This document shows positions 40,501-52,140 of a stretch of DNA of 64,000 nucleotides, one piece after another; position 1 is the first letter of the stretch, and every line of letters starts with the position of its first letter. Location of the stretch: positions 63,302,001 through 63,366,000 of the forward strand of contig OZ231126.1 of NCBI GenBank assembly GCA_965153355.1, written 5' to 3'. A program made the position numbers and the translations under genes. The notes beneath the pieces were generated by a model. That model was not told the DNA's origin and made no database searches. It worked only from the letters and a program-made list of their open reading frames with translations. The stretch is from Flaccisagitta enflata. Taxonomy: Eukaryota > Chaetognatha > Sagittoidea > Aphragmophora.

Positions 40501-43124
40501 TTACTTTGAGTGAGATCATGAGACAGGATGATTTGGCTTACATTCAGGCACTAAACGATCTTTCTGATCCATCTTCTCCCATGAAGGCTGAGAGTGTGAA
40601 ACTCTTTAAGACCCGGGAAATAAAAGAGGAAGCTATTAGTTATCTACCTAATTGCAGGGTTGATTATTTTCAAGAAAACAAAGATGTTGATCAACACAAT
40701 CTTGAAACACTTGAAAAATTAGAAACTGCTAAGTATGACATTGACGCCATAGTCACACTGTTGGGTGATGCAACAAAAGATGTAAAGCAAACTCTTTTGA
40801 CTAAGATAAAGACTGATAATAATCCAAAAGCAACAATGGGTTTGCTTTTGCATCTATCGTTAAAGATTGGTGGCAGATACTTTATCCCCACAAACATTTG
40901 CATCAACGATGGTCTTGTCAATGGAGCGATTGGTACTCTTATGGACATTGACTTCAGCTCTAAAAATCACCCTTTGACATTGTGGGTTAAATTTGACAAT
41001 GAAAAGGTAGGTGTTGATGCCAGATCAAGAATTAGAAATAGCAGTAAGTATGCAAAGAGATGCAACGATGGTTGGACCCCCATTACTAAAGTAACAAAGC
41101 AATTTCCAACATCCCGAATAAAGATATTTGGAATGATAAAGCAATTCCCATTGAGTTATGGGTATGCCTTCACTATCGCTAAATGTCAAGGAAACAACAA
41201 CATTGGCATACATACAGTGGTTCATTTGGATAAAAAGGCGTTGTCAAGGAGGGAACAATATGTGGCATTCTCAAGAAGTGATGAATTAGAGAATCTACAC
41301 ATTGTTGGTGCTTTCACAGACCCTTACTACAAGGAAGCTGAACGGAGAAAGAAGAAATTTCCATTATTGATCACAGAGGACAAAGTTTGTAATGCGTTTA
41401 AAGAACTTGAAGAGAGAGGGGTTGAATTGGTGTGGAAACCATTGTACAAATTTCCGGGAACAGCATTAAAGCTTGTTTTTCATAATGTGAATAGCATTTT
41501 GCCGCATCTTGAAGACATTCTAATGGACTTAAGCACAATGGCGGCAGATGTTTGTTTTTTCTTAGACAGTCGGTTAAAGTCCTCAGATAATTTATCCTTA
41601 GATGGTTTTATTTTGAAAGATCAAATCACCATGGATAACTATTTAAGGATCCCTGGTGGAATTGTGATAATGGCTAAGCCAGATGTCAATGTAGAGATTC
41701 TTCAGAAAATACATGAGAAAACTGATGGATATCATGGAACGGCTATAACCTGCAAGATAGATGGTACAATAATTGTTGCTGTTTATTTCAGTCCAAAGTG
41801 CCCTTTAAGCTTTGTACACACTTGCATGAAAAAAGCTTTAAACAAATGTAATGATTTTCCAAAGATATTGATAGGGGGTGACTTCAACCACAAGGATGAC
41901 ATAGCATGTTTGTTGGAAAAAGGATTTAGCAATTGTATAGCCCTCCCAACGACTAAATGGATGACCCGTATTGACCATTTGTATGCCAATTTTGATACAG
42001 AGATTTTAGCATGGGTTAATCCTAGTTACTTTTCTGACCACCATAGTATTGTCGCCATCTTGAATTTGGATGATGACACTATCATGACCGACACTGGAGA
42101 CAAGCCTCAATTCAAAGGACAATATGACAGTTTGAAAGACCTTGGTGAAAGTAAGTTGTCTGAAAGATGCGATCATCAACCCATCGATTCTTTTATTGAA
42201 GAAAATAGTACTGCAACTGGACAAACTAGTTGCATTTCTTCAGCAAAATTCTTTCAGGGATTACAAAACCAACACAATACTTGTTGGTTGAATTCTATTT
42301 TTCAGGCGTTGTGGGCAATTTTTTCAGTTGACATCAAGTTTACAGCTACTGATAGTACTGATATTTGTAGCGCTATATTTAATTGGATATTAAGTAAGGG
42401 CAATGTACATTTTGAAAAACTTGATTTATACACTGAGAAATTATTTGATGTTTCTATCAAACAAGCTTTCTTGATGTCAATCGGAAAATTTGAGGAATGG
42501 CGATTGAAGAGTCAAGAAGATGCTGTTGAGGCGTTTCAAGAGTTAATCAATAATTGTGATAGTTTGTCTCCTTTAGGTCATTTTCAGATTGAAACTTATC
42601 ATTGTCCAAATTGTGAATCTGAACAATCAATCAGATTGAGAGAAACAATTGTGTCAGTTTTTTTTCATCAAAAATTCATTAAACAAGGTAAATTTGATTT
42701 AAATGATGCTTTGAGGAACTTATTTAATCAGTTTGAAAATTCAGAAAAAGTTTGCAATGAAACAGAATGTAAATTTCAGTGTCTAAGAAAATTAGTGATA
42801 GATGGGAAACCAAGATTTCTTATGGTGAATTTGAATCGAGCAGGACCAAACAACGCAAAAATCAATACTGCTTGCATAGTTGCTGAAAATTTAGTGATCA
42901 ACACTACAGAGGGTCCAACTAGTTTTGAACTTATCTCTGTTATTAAACATATTGGATCTCATGCAAATGCTGGACATTATGTATGTTACAGGAAATCAAG
43001 GGATGTGTGGTTTGAAATTAATGATGCATCCATTACCTCAACTAGTGTTTTGGCGTTGGAGAAAGCAAATCTCTTCATTTACAAACAGAAGGTATCACAT
43101 CAGCATCCTGACGCCCAACAGTGA
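37539..43124 (+). CDS. Helentron Rep-helicase-EEP-USP polyprotein
   Basis: 1,861 codons from the first ATG after the TRIM; the true frame continues upstream to 37464 and, across the insertion, to 34533. Domains by residue: Rep about 190-540, with TFTACETWWPEL, the HUH motif His311-Val-His313 in RGSPHVHMIMW, and the two tyrosines Tyr515/Tyr519 (YVINYIGKS). Pif1-type helicase about 780-1265: Walker A GPAGTGKS (821-828), Walker B Asp915-Glu916, GDPRQLGP (951-958), KCQG (1215-1218), YVAFSRS with Arg1246. EEP nuclease 1309-1510: FHNVNS, IGGDFNH, RIDHLYAN, FSDHHSIVA; the usual Glu is Asp1343. USP protease 1572-1850: Cys1582 in GLQNQHNTCWLNSIFQAL, QEDAVEAFQEL, CPNC and CNETEC zinc cysteines, His1813 in AGHYVCYRK, WFEINDASI. 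Rep and helicase drive rolling-circle transposition. This C-terminal deubiquitinase is unusual. No stop interrupts it. Confidence 0.95.
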   Translation: MQESMKGMELSGETSSCNKGEYVDIQVDEDDDDDDWDELGDDYPTNIGNDDTMIINEIDELQDMVYARNDLSVAPGEGETPLPMTLDEHCEDLAYPTLNAGEKPKEHLVPMSFKDKCKLQLMHEDNRYRTHPTYPFSIFRKAETILHKNNININMKKGKKVDGASVTAKDVLGNDFQNILKHDGGYKVLASNRCSPAYWQKVKGELFAMVRQLGMPTWFLTFTACETWWPELIQSLQRDLDGKILSEEEIYNMSWEKKVELIRGNAVLCARHFNHRFEAFLKTILKEKLHYDGNLDDYFFRIEFQQRGSPHVHMIMWKHDAPKYGIQSNEEISEYIDKYVKCSISSDDKENVPFHLRCQIHKHTECCKKKGRKKCRFRFPRHPMDRTRIIEPLDWTVYIKKRFPDIDEDVQERLKMQFIQENKDRTARIKKFLDEMDLNDPKFFTMTFQDYLTALEMDFEQYYIAISSTLKRAEVFMKRDLKDVRVNNYNDDLLKAWIGNMDIQYILDPYSVCMYVINYIGKSYRGMSRLLRQVVADCKKKNSSLKTKMTRICKEFQGASEVSAQEVAYDLCQMHKTQSTRTKVFINTYPKNERVKMLKSKDQLKHMKDNDEDIFIENLHSRYSKRSVDDEKLSLADFALGVSGKKRILQYHQYSPEMDMENYARVLLMLFVPWRNEDKLYGDFDTYTDRYLSLKEYLEGKKSELHKIDEQTLESLSKDPEIDDYQDNIVPSLDNDESAAAMVNELQNDGVIDKEHVDLDLIHELGEDYFRNEDVKIKKCTALAEEQNAVYRSLNRRQKEIFYDIIRRVQLSIPIRIMIMGPAGTGKSRLLQAINMWVDNFYSNLRSNDPNSAYSIICAFTGNAAFNSGGLTFHSALGMKINQNLSDDSVFGLISDKRLQQLIDAFANIKFLCADEFTYVGAHMNTKINKHLKTIKQTTSDYGGLDAVFFGDPRQLGPMFDDWIFEPDKKHPCGPIVGDFLFKSFQSFTLSEIMRQDDLAYIQALNDLSDPSSPMKAESVKLFKTREIKEEAISYLPNCRVDYFQENKDVDQHNLETLEKLETAKYDIDAIVTLLGDATKDVKQTLLTKIKTDNNPKATMGLLLHLSLKIGGRYFIPTNICINDGLVNGAIGTLMDIDFSSKNHPLTLWVKFDNEKVGVDARSRIRNSSKYAKRCNDGWTPITKVTKQFPTSRIKIFGMIKQFPLSYGYAFTIAKCQGNNNIGIHTVVHLDKKALSRREQYVAFSRSDELENLHIVGAFTDPYYKEAERRKKKFPLLITEDKVCNAFKELEERGVELVWKPLYKFPGTALKLVFHNVNSILPHLEDILMDLSTMAADVCFFLDSRLKSSDNLSLDGFILKDQITMDNYLRIPGGIVIMAKPDVNVEILQKIHEKTDGYHGTAITCKIDGTIIVAVYFSPKCPLSFVHTCMKKALNKCNDFPKILIGGDFNHKDDIACLLEKGFSNCIALPTTKWMTRIDHLYANFDTEILAWVNPSYFSDHHSIVAILNLDDDTIMTDTGDKPQFKGQYDSLKDLGESKLSERCDHQPIDSFIEENSTATGQTSCISSAKFFQGLQNQHNTCWLNSIFQALWAIFSVDIKFTATDSTDICSAIFNWILSKGNVHFEKLDLYTEKLFDVSIKQAFLMSIGKFEEWRLKSQEDAVEAFQELINNCDSLSPLGHFQIETYHCPNCESEQSIRLRETIVSVFFHQKFIKQGKFDLNDALRNLFNQFENSEKVCNETECKFQCLRKLVIDGKPRFLMVNLNRAGPNNAKINTACIVAENLVINTTEGPTSFELISVIKHIGSHANAGHYVCYRKSRDVWFEINDASITSTSVLALEKANLFIYKQKVSHQHPDAQQ

Positions 43125-43152
43125 AAGAAGGTATGACGCTGGAGAAAGAACG

Positions 43153-43174
43153 ATTCAACAATTCATTGTTGAAT
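43153..43174 (+). repeat. 22-bp perfect hairpin just after the Helentron stop
   Basis: ATTCAACAAT and ATTGTTGAAT form a 10-bp stem with a 2-nt loop, 28 bp after the stop codon. It could be a 3' hairpin of the Helentron or simply a palindrome. It is conserved in the right arm (54584-54605). Confidence 0.6.
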
Positions 43175-43202
43175 AGATGAATTAGTTATCTTTGGATAAC
43201 TA

Positions 43203-43753
43203 CAGGGTGTTTCACATCAAATGATAAATAAGAAAATGATGTCATTCTGCTTCTGAAAATGAAAAAAACAATTTTGTAAAAAGATTCATAAAGCTCTTAA
43301 ACACCAATTTTTCTTGTAAAAATTTCATTTATTTAAGTTGAGTAGTTTAGCCACAATATAGATTTGAAGTAAAATAAATATTTACAGTCAATGTGTTTTT
43401 CATCCTGGAAGCTTTTCTTTAAATCATTCTCACGTCTAAACGGTTTGAGCTACAGATGCCAGATTGGACTCAAATGAAAGAAAATTAGAATATCTTTAAT
43501 TTGAGACCAATCTGGCATCTGTAGCTCAAACCGTTTAGACGTGAGAATGATTTAAAGAAAAACTTCCAGGATGAAAAACACATTGACTGTAAATATTCAT
43601 TTTACTTCAAATCTATATTGTGGCCAAACTACTCAACTTAAACCAATGAAATTTTTACATAAAAAAAAAAGCTCAATGTATCTATTTTCAGAATAGTTTT
43701 TTAAAGCAGAACAACATTGTTTTCTTATATATCATTTGATGTGAAACACCCTG
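43203..43753. mobile_element. Foldback MITE with TA target duplication, left arm
   Basis: 551 bp that is nearly one long inverted repeat. It starts CAGGGTGTTTCACATCAAAT and ends with the reverse complement, flanked by TA on each side (43201-43202, 43754-43755). The arms are about 250 bp with a short centre near 43480. TA duplication and CAGGGTGT ends suggest mobilisation by a Tc1/mariner-type transposase. No ORF. Confidence 0.88.
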
Positions 43754-43755
43754 TA

Positions 43756-45600
43756 CAGTGGTTAAGGGGTAACTTTCTAGTAACCCAATCAGGTGAATAT
43801 CCATAATCTGTTTGTTTGTGTACTTCAAGCTGTTTGACCTTTTAAGGAAAACAAAAGCCACAGGGAACCAAGGGCAACCCAAGGGGCGGGGGTTACCCTA
43901 ACAGGTGAATGTCCACTATTTTGTCTGTTTATGTACTTCTAAATGCTTGTCCAAAAGTAAAGTGGTTGAGGGGACAACTTTCGAGTTACCCAATCAGGTG
44001 AATGTCCATTTTGCAACTGATGGCCTTCTGTAACGAATGGCTAACTCGGGAGTCACGCCCTTTCTTAGCTGAGGAAGGTAGGAGGAAATGTCTTAGCATT
44101 TTTAACCATTTTAGAGTGTTGAGTATGTTCAGATATATCTTACCCTTTAGAAAATTGGGTGAGATACATCTAGATGTATTCAGTACCCTAGAACAGGTAA
44201 CAATGTCAATGCATTTTTTCCTATCTTCCATGGCTAGAAAAGGGTGTGGAGTTACCTGACCAGCTGAATGTCCATCAAGTCACGAAGCAAATCCACTAAT
44301 GGTTCCTGAAATTGTTCTTGCATAAATGACTGCTGTACATGACTCAGACGCCACGAAGAGAAGAGATGAAATCCATTCATTCATTCAATCATTCATCCTT
44401 TCATTTACAGATTTGTTTTTTTAGGCAGACTAGCTTTAAACATCTAGATACCTTGAATACACGCCTAACGTGGTTTCAAGGTTAATGCAAGGTAGGTAGG
44501 TGGAACTCCAACAGTCTCCGCCTTAATGAATGGACCTCAAAGCTTGACTAGTAAATCAGTTTCTTTATAAATAAGTCTTGCAGTTAACTAATTGTTTTAT
44601 CAACTTTAAAGGTGGAAATTCTTGCTAGTTTAGAAATTTCATCAATCCTTTAGTCAGTTTACCATCTAAAAAGTTACTAGTTAAGTGACGTTTAAAGAAA
44701 GTAGAAAAACAGCAGTTAATAGTGAAGTAATATCTAAAGACAGTAGAAAACTTGTCCAATCATTAAGGTTGCCTCCACGTGGAGAGTTCTGGCGCGGAGG
44801 AAGGACGTACCAATGTGTCCCTCCTTCCTCTTACAAAAGAGACTATTTCAGATACATTCAAATCAAACATTAAGATCATCAAGAACAGAACAGGAAACAG
44901 ACATTGGGCATGGGCTCAAGAGGTGTTTGGCGTATGTTGGACGTTAAAACTATGGAAGAGGACGTCAAACCATTGGCAGCTTCAGGTGGTTGGCAATAAT
45001 GTCTATTGTGATAGTAAGAGTGTGGCTGGTTTTGAATGATGATAACAATGAAGCAGACAAGGGTTAACTTTGCTTTAGGAGATGATATGATTCTGTTCTA
45101 TCCTTGAGCTATTCTTATTTCTGAATAATCAGGAGAGCAGTTCTGTTGAAAAGAGTGCAAACAGCTCGGAGAAAAAAGCAAGGGAAGGAGAAAAGATATG
45201 GAACTGGCCTCTTGATTGGAATGTCGGCTTCAAGGTTTGGATTTTGTTGTTGTATTGTTGTGGTTTGCAGGTGAATCTTAACGGGAAAGTTTAAAATTGA
45301 GTTGGACTGAACTTATAGTCAGTAAATATTGCATTTAACAGGAATGGGAACATTGCCCTTATTAGATGGATAATGAGGAAACTTGGTGTTGGAAGCATGG
45401 AGAAAGAGTGCAGATCATCTTCAGATGAATCCGATTGTGACACAAAGACAATGAACTGGACAAAGCTGGTTAAAGGGGAAATGCTTCATATACTTTATAA
45501 GATTAATGATACTGAATGACATCCTATGTTACCTTCTTCTAGCTCCCTATCAAGCTCTTTGCCCTAGAATATAGATGGTTGATACTATCTGACAATCATA
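43756..45600. other. Non-coding segment between MITE and minisatellite, left arm
   Basis: At about 43782, 43893, 43985 and 44252 a word like GTTACCCAATCAGGTGAATG (with TCCA following) recurs, two of them followed by TCTGTTT.TGTACTTC: a loose direct repeat. Frames of 81-97 codons here, for example 44779-45039, are identical in the other arm only because the arms are identical, and they have no recognised domain. The remainder is unassigned. Confidence 0.5.
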
Positions 45601-48196
45601 GTTCTTTCGCAGGGGGGTATGAAATATGGGTTTCAAGGCTTGTCATTAGGCTGGAAGTGAAATTTGGACATGGTCAGCAGGCCCCGAAGGACCAGATGAC
45701 CTACGCTTGACATGGGATTTGAGACTTGGGACTAGGATTTGGGCCTACAAAAAAGGATTTGAGCCTTGATGATTGAATCTGGGCCTTGAGGCTGAGGTCT
45801 GAGTCTAGAGGCTGGGTTATGCGTTTGAAGTCTTGGGGAGGAGGGAGTATTAAGAAGAGGGCTAAAAATTGGGTCTCCAGGTTGAAATTAGGGCTTCAAG
45901 GCTTGGTAGGACTAGGATTTGGGACTAGGGAGCAGGATTTGAGCCTTGAGGCTGGAATCTGGGCCTTGAGGCTGGGATCTGGGTGTGAAGTCTTGGAGGG
46001 AGGGAGTACTAAGAAGAAGGCTAGAAATTGGGTCACCAGGCTAAAAATTTGGGCTTTAAGGCCAGGATATAGGCCTTGAGGCATAGATTTGGATGGAGTT
46101 AGGGTCTTCGGGCTAGGATTTGGGCTTCTGGGCTAGGCTTTGGGTCTGTAGGCTGAGATTTGAGTCCTGAGACTGGAATTTGGGCCTCAAGGCTGGAATT
46201 TGGGCCTCCAGGCTGGGATCTGAGCCTTGGAGTTGGGATTTTAGCCTCGAGGTTGGGATCTGAGCCACAAGGTGGGAGGGGGGTATGATGGAGTTATGAG
46301 TCTTGGGGCTTGAATGTGAAACTTTGGGCTGAAATATGGGAAGCAAATTTTTTACATGGTCAGCAGGCCCCGAAGGACCCGATGACCTACCCTTGACATG
46401 GGATTTGAGACTTGGGACTAGGATTTGGGACTAGGGAGTCGGATTTGAGCCTTGAGGCTGGAATCTGGGCTCTTGGAGCTCTTGGAGAGAGGGAGTATTA
46501 GGAAGAAGGCTAGAAATTGGGTCACCAGGCTAAAAATTTGGGCTATAAGGCCAGGATATAGGCCTTGAGGCATAGATTAGGATGGAGTTAGGGTCTTCGG
46601 GCTAGGTTTTGGGCTTCTGGGCTAGGCTTTGGGTCTAGAAGCTGAGATTTGAGTCCTGAGACTGGAATTTGGGCCTTGAGGCTGGAATTTGGGCCTCGAG
46701 GCTGGGATCTGAGCCTTGAAGTTGGGATTTTAGCCTCAAGGTTGGGATCTGAGCCACAAGGTGGGAGGGGGGGTATGAAGGAGTTATGAGTCTTGGGGCT
46801 TGAATGTGAAACTTTGGGCTGAAATATGGGTTTCAAGGCTTGTCATTGCGCTGGAAGCAAATTTTTGACATGGTCAGCAGGACCCTAAGTACCCGATGAC
46901 CTCATTGACATGGGATTTGAGACTTGGGACTAGGATTTGGAACTAGGGAGTAGGATTTGAGCCTTGAGGCTGGAATCTGGGCCCTAAGGCTGGAATATGG
47001 GCCTTGAGGCTGGGATCTGGGTGTGAAGTCATGGAGGGAGGGAGTATTAAGAAGAAGGCTAGAAATTGGGTCTCCAGGCTAAAAATTTTGGCTGTAAGGC
47101 CAGGATATAGGCCTTGAGGCATAGATTCGGATGGAGTTAGGGTCTTTGGGCTAGGTTTTGGGCTTCTGGGCTAGGTTTTGGGTCTAGAGGCTGAGATTTG
47201 AGTCCTGAGACTGGAATTTGGGGCTTGAGGCTGGACTTTGGGAGTTGAGGCTGGGATCTGAGCCTTGAATTTGGGATTTTAGCCTCGAGGTTGGGATCTG
47301 AGCTATGAGGTGGGAGGGGGAGTATGAAGGAGTTATGAGTCTTGGGGCTTGAATGTGAAACTTTGGGCTTGAATAAGGGTTTCAAGGCTTGTCATTGGGC
47401 TTGAAGCATAATTTTGACATGGTCAGCAGGCCCCGAAGGACCCGATGACCTATGCTTGACATGGGATTTGAGACTTGGGACTAGGATTTGGTACTAGGGA
47501 GTAGGGTTTGAGCCTTGAGGCTGGAATCTGGGCCTAGAGGCTGGGTTTTGGGTGGGAGTATAAAGAAGTCTAGAAATTGGGTCTCCAGGCTGAAATTTGG
47601 GCTACAAGGCTAGGATATGGGCCTTGAGGCTTAGATTTGGTTGCAGTTTAGGTCTTTGGGCTAGGTTTTGGGCCTCGAGGCTGGAATTTGGAGCTCTAGG
47701 CTGGGATCTGAGCCTCAAGGTGGGAGGGGGATATAAAGGATAAATGAGTCTTGGGGCTTGAAGCATAATTTTGACATGGTCAGCAGGCCCCGAAGGACCC
47801 GATGACCTATGCTTGACATGGGATTTGAGACTTGGGACCAGGATTTGAGACTAGGGAGTAGGATTTGAGCCTCGAGGCTGGAATCTCGGCCTTCAGGCTG
47901 GGTTTTGGGTGGGAAATCTTGGGGGGAGGGAGTATAAAGAAGGCTAGAAATTGGGTCTCCAGGCTGAAATTTGGGCTACAAGGCTAGGATATGGGCCTTG
48001 AGGCTTAGATTTGGTTGCAGTTTAGGTCTTTGGGCTAGGTTTTGGGCTTCTGGGCTAGGTTTTGGGCCTAGAGGCTGATTTTGGGCGTGAAGGCCAGGGG
48101 GGGTACGAAGAAGAAGGAGAAGGAGGAGAAGGAGAAGGAGAAATTTCCCCTGTGTGAAAGCATAGGTCATCGGCCCCTTCGGGGCCGCTGCCCAAA
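45601..48196. repeat. 20-bp minisatellite with higher-order structure, left arm
   Basis: About 2.5 kb of a 20-bp unit of type GGATTTGAGCCTTGAGGCTG. A non-repetitive spacer (TGGTCAGCAGGCCCCGAAGG, then ACCCGATGACCTATGCTTGA) recurs at about 45673, 46356, 46870, 47419 and 47777, dividing the array into blocks of roughly 360-680 bp. The array ends at 48164-48196 with GCATAGGTCATCGGCCCCTT and CGGGGCCGCTGCC, the B hairpin in inverted orientation. Apparent ORFs of 60-97 codons are repeat products. Confidence 0.9.
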
Positions 48197-49400
<1,204 letters not shown>

Positions 49401-49689
49401 AGTGGGCAGAGACACACACTCAGACAGGAAAAGAGGAAGGACGAGATAAGTAGCAAAAACAAACAACGTCAAATCAGACATCATGGTCTTTATACAAAGA
49501 ACATACAGAAAATCTATTTTGACTTTTTCAGTCGGCAAATCTTTTAACTAACAGAATAGTACATAGTATTGCTTTCTTTTAGTAAGCAATATTCTTGAAT
49601 GAAATTCTTACCGTATTACAAAAAAGAACATATTTCTCACTATACCTTTATTTATAGAGCATGGATTGCAGCCTCCCAGCGTGCTATTA
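49401..49689. other. Unique sequence near the palindrome centre, right side
   Basis: Diverged inverted counterpart of 48197-48589; for example TGAATGAAATTCTTACC here against GGTAAGAATTTCATTCA there. Confidence 0.5.
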
Positions 49690-52140
49690 CAACTAGCCTT
49701 TAGGCAGCGGCGAGGGACGATGACCTGTGGCACTCACTACAGGCGTAGCTATCACTATCCTTCTCCTTGGCTCGTACTGGCTGCATCAGCCTCTGGGCAA
49801 GACCAACCCAGAAAGCAGCCAAACTACAGCAAATACTAAACCTCAAGGCCATATCAACAGCCTGTAAATTTCAGCCAGACATTCAGTGCCTGTCAGCCCT
49901 CCCCAATTTCCACCCAAAACTGCCTGGGATGGCCTGGTAGTCACACTCACAGTCTCAGATCTGGTCCCAGGTGCTGAGTCCCATGTCAGATGGGTCATCG
50001 GGTCGCCGAGAACCTACTGTTTCATGCTTCAACCCAGACTCATTATCTTTATATCCCCTCACCTTGAGGCTCAGATCAGCCTGGGCTCAGGTCCAGGAAT
50101 CAAAACCCAAGGCTGGGCGGCAAATCACAAGCCTCAAGACCATCTGAGCCTTGCAGCCCAAATTTCAGCCTGGGGACACAATTTCTAGCCTTCTTTATAC
50201 TCCCACCCAAAACCCAGCCTCTAGGCCCAGATTCCAGCCTCAAGGCTCAAACCCTACTCCCTAGTACCAAATCCTAGTCCCAATTCTCAAATCCCATGTC
50301 AAGCATAGGTCATCGGGTCCTTCGGGGCCTGCTGACCATGTCCAAATTTTGCGTCTAGCCTAATAACAAGCCTTAAAACCCATATTTCAGCCCAAAGTTT
50401 CACATTCAAGCCCCAAGACTCATAACTCCTTCATACTCCCCCTCCCACCTCATAGCTCAGATCCCAACCTCGAGGCTAAAATCCCAAATTCAAGGCTCAG
50501 ATCCCAGCCTCAACTCCCAAAGTCCAGCCTCAAGCCCCAAATTCCAGTCTCAGGACTCAAATCTCAGCCTCTAGACCCAAAACCTAGCCCAGAAGCCCAA
50601 AACCTAGCCCAAAGACCCTAACTCCATCCGAATCTATGCCTCAAGGCCTATATCCTGGCCTTACAGCCAAAATTTTTAGCCTGGAGACCCAATTTCTAGC
50701 CTTCTTCTTAATACTCCCTCCCTCCATGACTTCACACCCAGATCCCAGCCTCAAGGCCCATATTCCAGCCTTAGGGCCCAGATTCCAGCCTCAAGGCTCA
50801 AATCCTACTCCCTAGTTCCAAATCCTAGTCCCAAGTCTCAAATCCCATGTCAATGAGGTCATCGGGTCCTTAGGGTCCTGCTGACCATGTCAAAAATTTG
50901 CTTCCAGCGCAATGACAAGCCTTGAAACCCATATTTCAGCCCAAAGTTTCACATTCAAGCCCCAAGACTCATAACTCCTTCATACTCCCCCTCCCACCTC
51001 ATAGCTCAGATCCCAACCTCGAGGCTAAAATCCCAAATTCAAGGCTCAGATCCCAGCCTCGAGGCCCAAATTCCAGCCTCAAGCCCCAAATTCCAGTCTC
51101 AGGACTCAAATCTCAGCTTCTAGACCCAAAGCCTAGCCCAGAAGCCCAAAACCTAGCCCGAAGACCCTAACTCCATCCGAATCTATGCCTCAAGGCCTAT
51201 ATCCTGGCCTTACAGCCAAAATTTTTAGCCTGGTGACCCAATTTCTAGCCTTCTTCTTAATACTCCCTCTCTCCAAGAGCTCCAAGAGCCCAGATTCCAG
51301 CCTCAAGGCTCAAATCCGACTCCCTAGTCCCAAATCCTAGTCCCAAGTCTCAAATCCCATGTCAAGGGTAGGTCATCGGGTCCTTCGGGGCCTGCTGACC
51401 ATGTAAAAAATTTGCTTCCCATATTTCAGCCCAAAGTTTCACATTCAAGCCCCAAGACTCATAACTCCTTCATACCCCCCTCCCACCTTGTGGCTCAGAT
51501 CCCAACCTCGAGGCTAAAATCCCAACTTCAAGGCTCAGATCCCAGCTTGGAGGCCCAAATTCCAGCCTTGAGGCCCAAATTCCAGTCTCAGGACTCAAAT
51601 CTCAGCCTACAGACCCAAAACCTGGCCCAGAAGCCCAAAACCTAGCCCAAAGACCCTAACTCCATCCAAATCTTTGCCTCAAGGCCTATATCCTGGCCTT
51701 ATAACCCAAATTTTTAGCCTGGAGACCCAATATCTAGCCTTCTTCTTAATACTCCCTCCCTCCAAGACTTCACACCCAGATCCCAGCCTCAAGGCCCAGA
51801 TTCCAGCCTCAAGGCTCAAATCCTGCTCCCTAGTCCCAAATCCTAGTCCTACCAAGCCTTGAAGCCCTAATTTCAACCTGGAGACCCAATTTTTAGCCCT
51901 CTTCTTAATACTCCCTCCTCCCCAAGACTTCAAACGCATAACCCAGCCTCTAGACTCAGACCTCAGCCTCAAGGCCCAGATTCAATCATCAAGGCTCAAA
52001 TCCTTTTTTGTAGGCCCAAATCCTAGTCCCAAGTCTCAAATCCCATGCCAAGCGTAGGTCATCTGGTCCTTCGGGGCCTGCTGACCATGTCCAAATTTCA
52101 CTTCCAGCCTAATGACAAGCCTTGAAACCCATATTTCATA
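49690..52140. repeat. 20-bp minisatellite with higher-order structure, right arm
   Basis: Inverted counterpart of 45601-48196. The part from about 50180 to 52140 matches closely, with spacers (GGTCATCGGGTCCTTCGGGG) at about 50310, 50860, 51370 and 52055. The 49690-50180 part is strongly diverged and shortened; one spacer survives only as GGGTCATCGGGTCGCCGAG near 49990. Confidence 0.88.

Noticed and set aside
44779-45039. 86-codon frame conserved in both arms
   Set aside because: Identity only reflects the near-identical arms; no domain, and no constraint can be judged from two recent copies.
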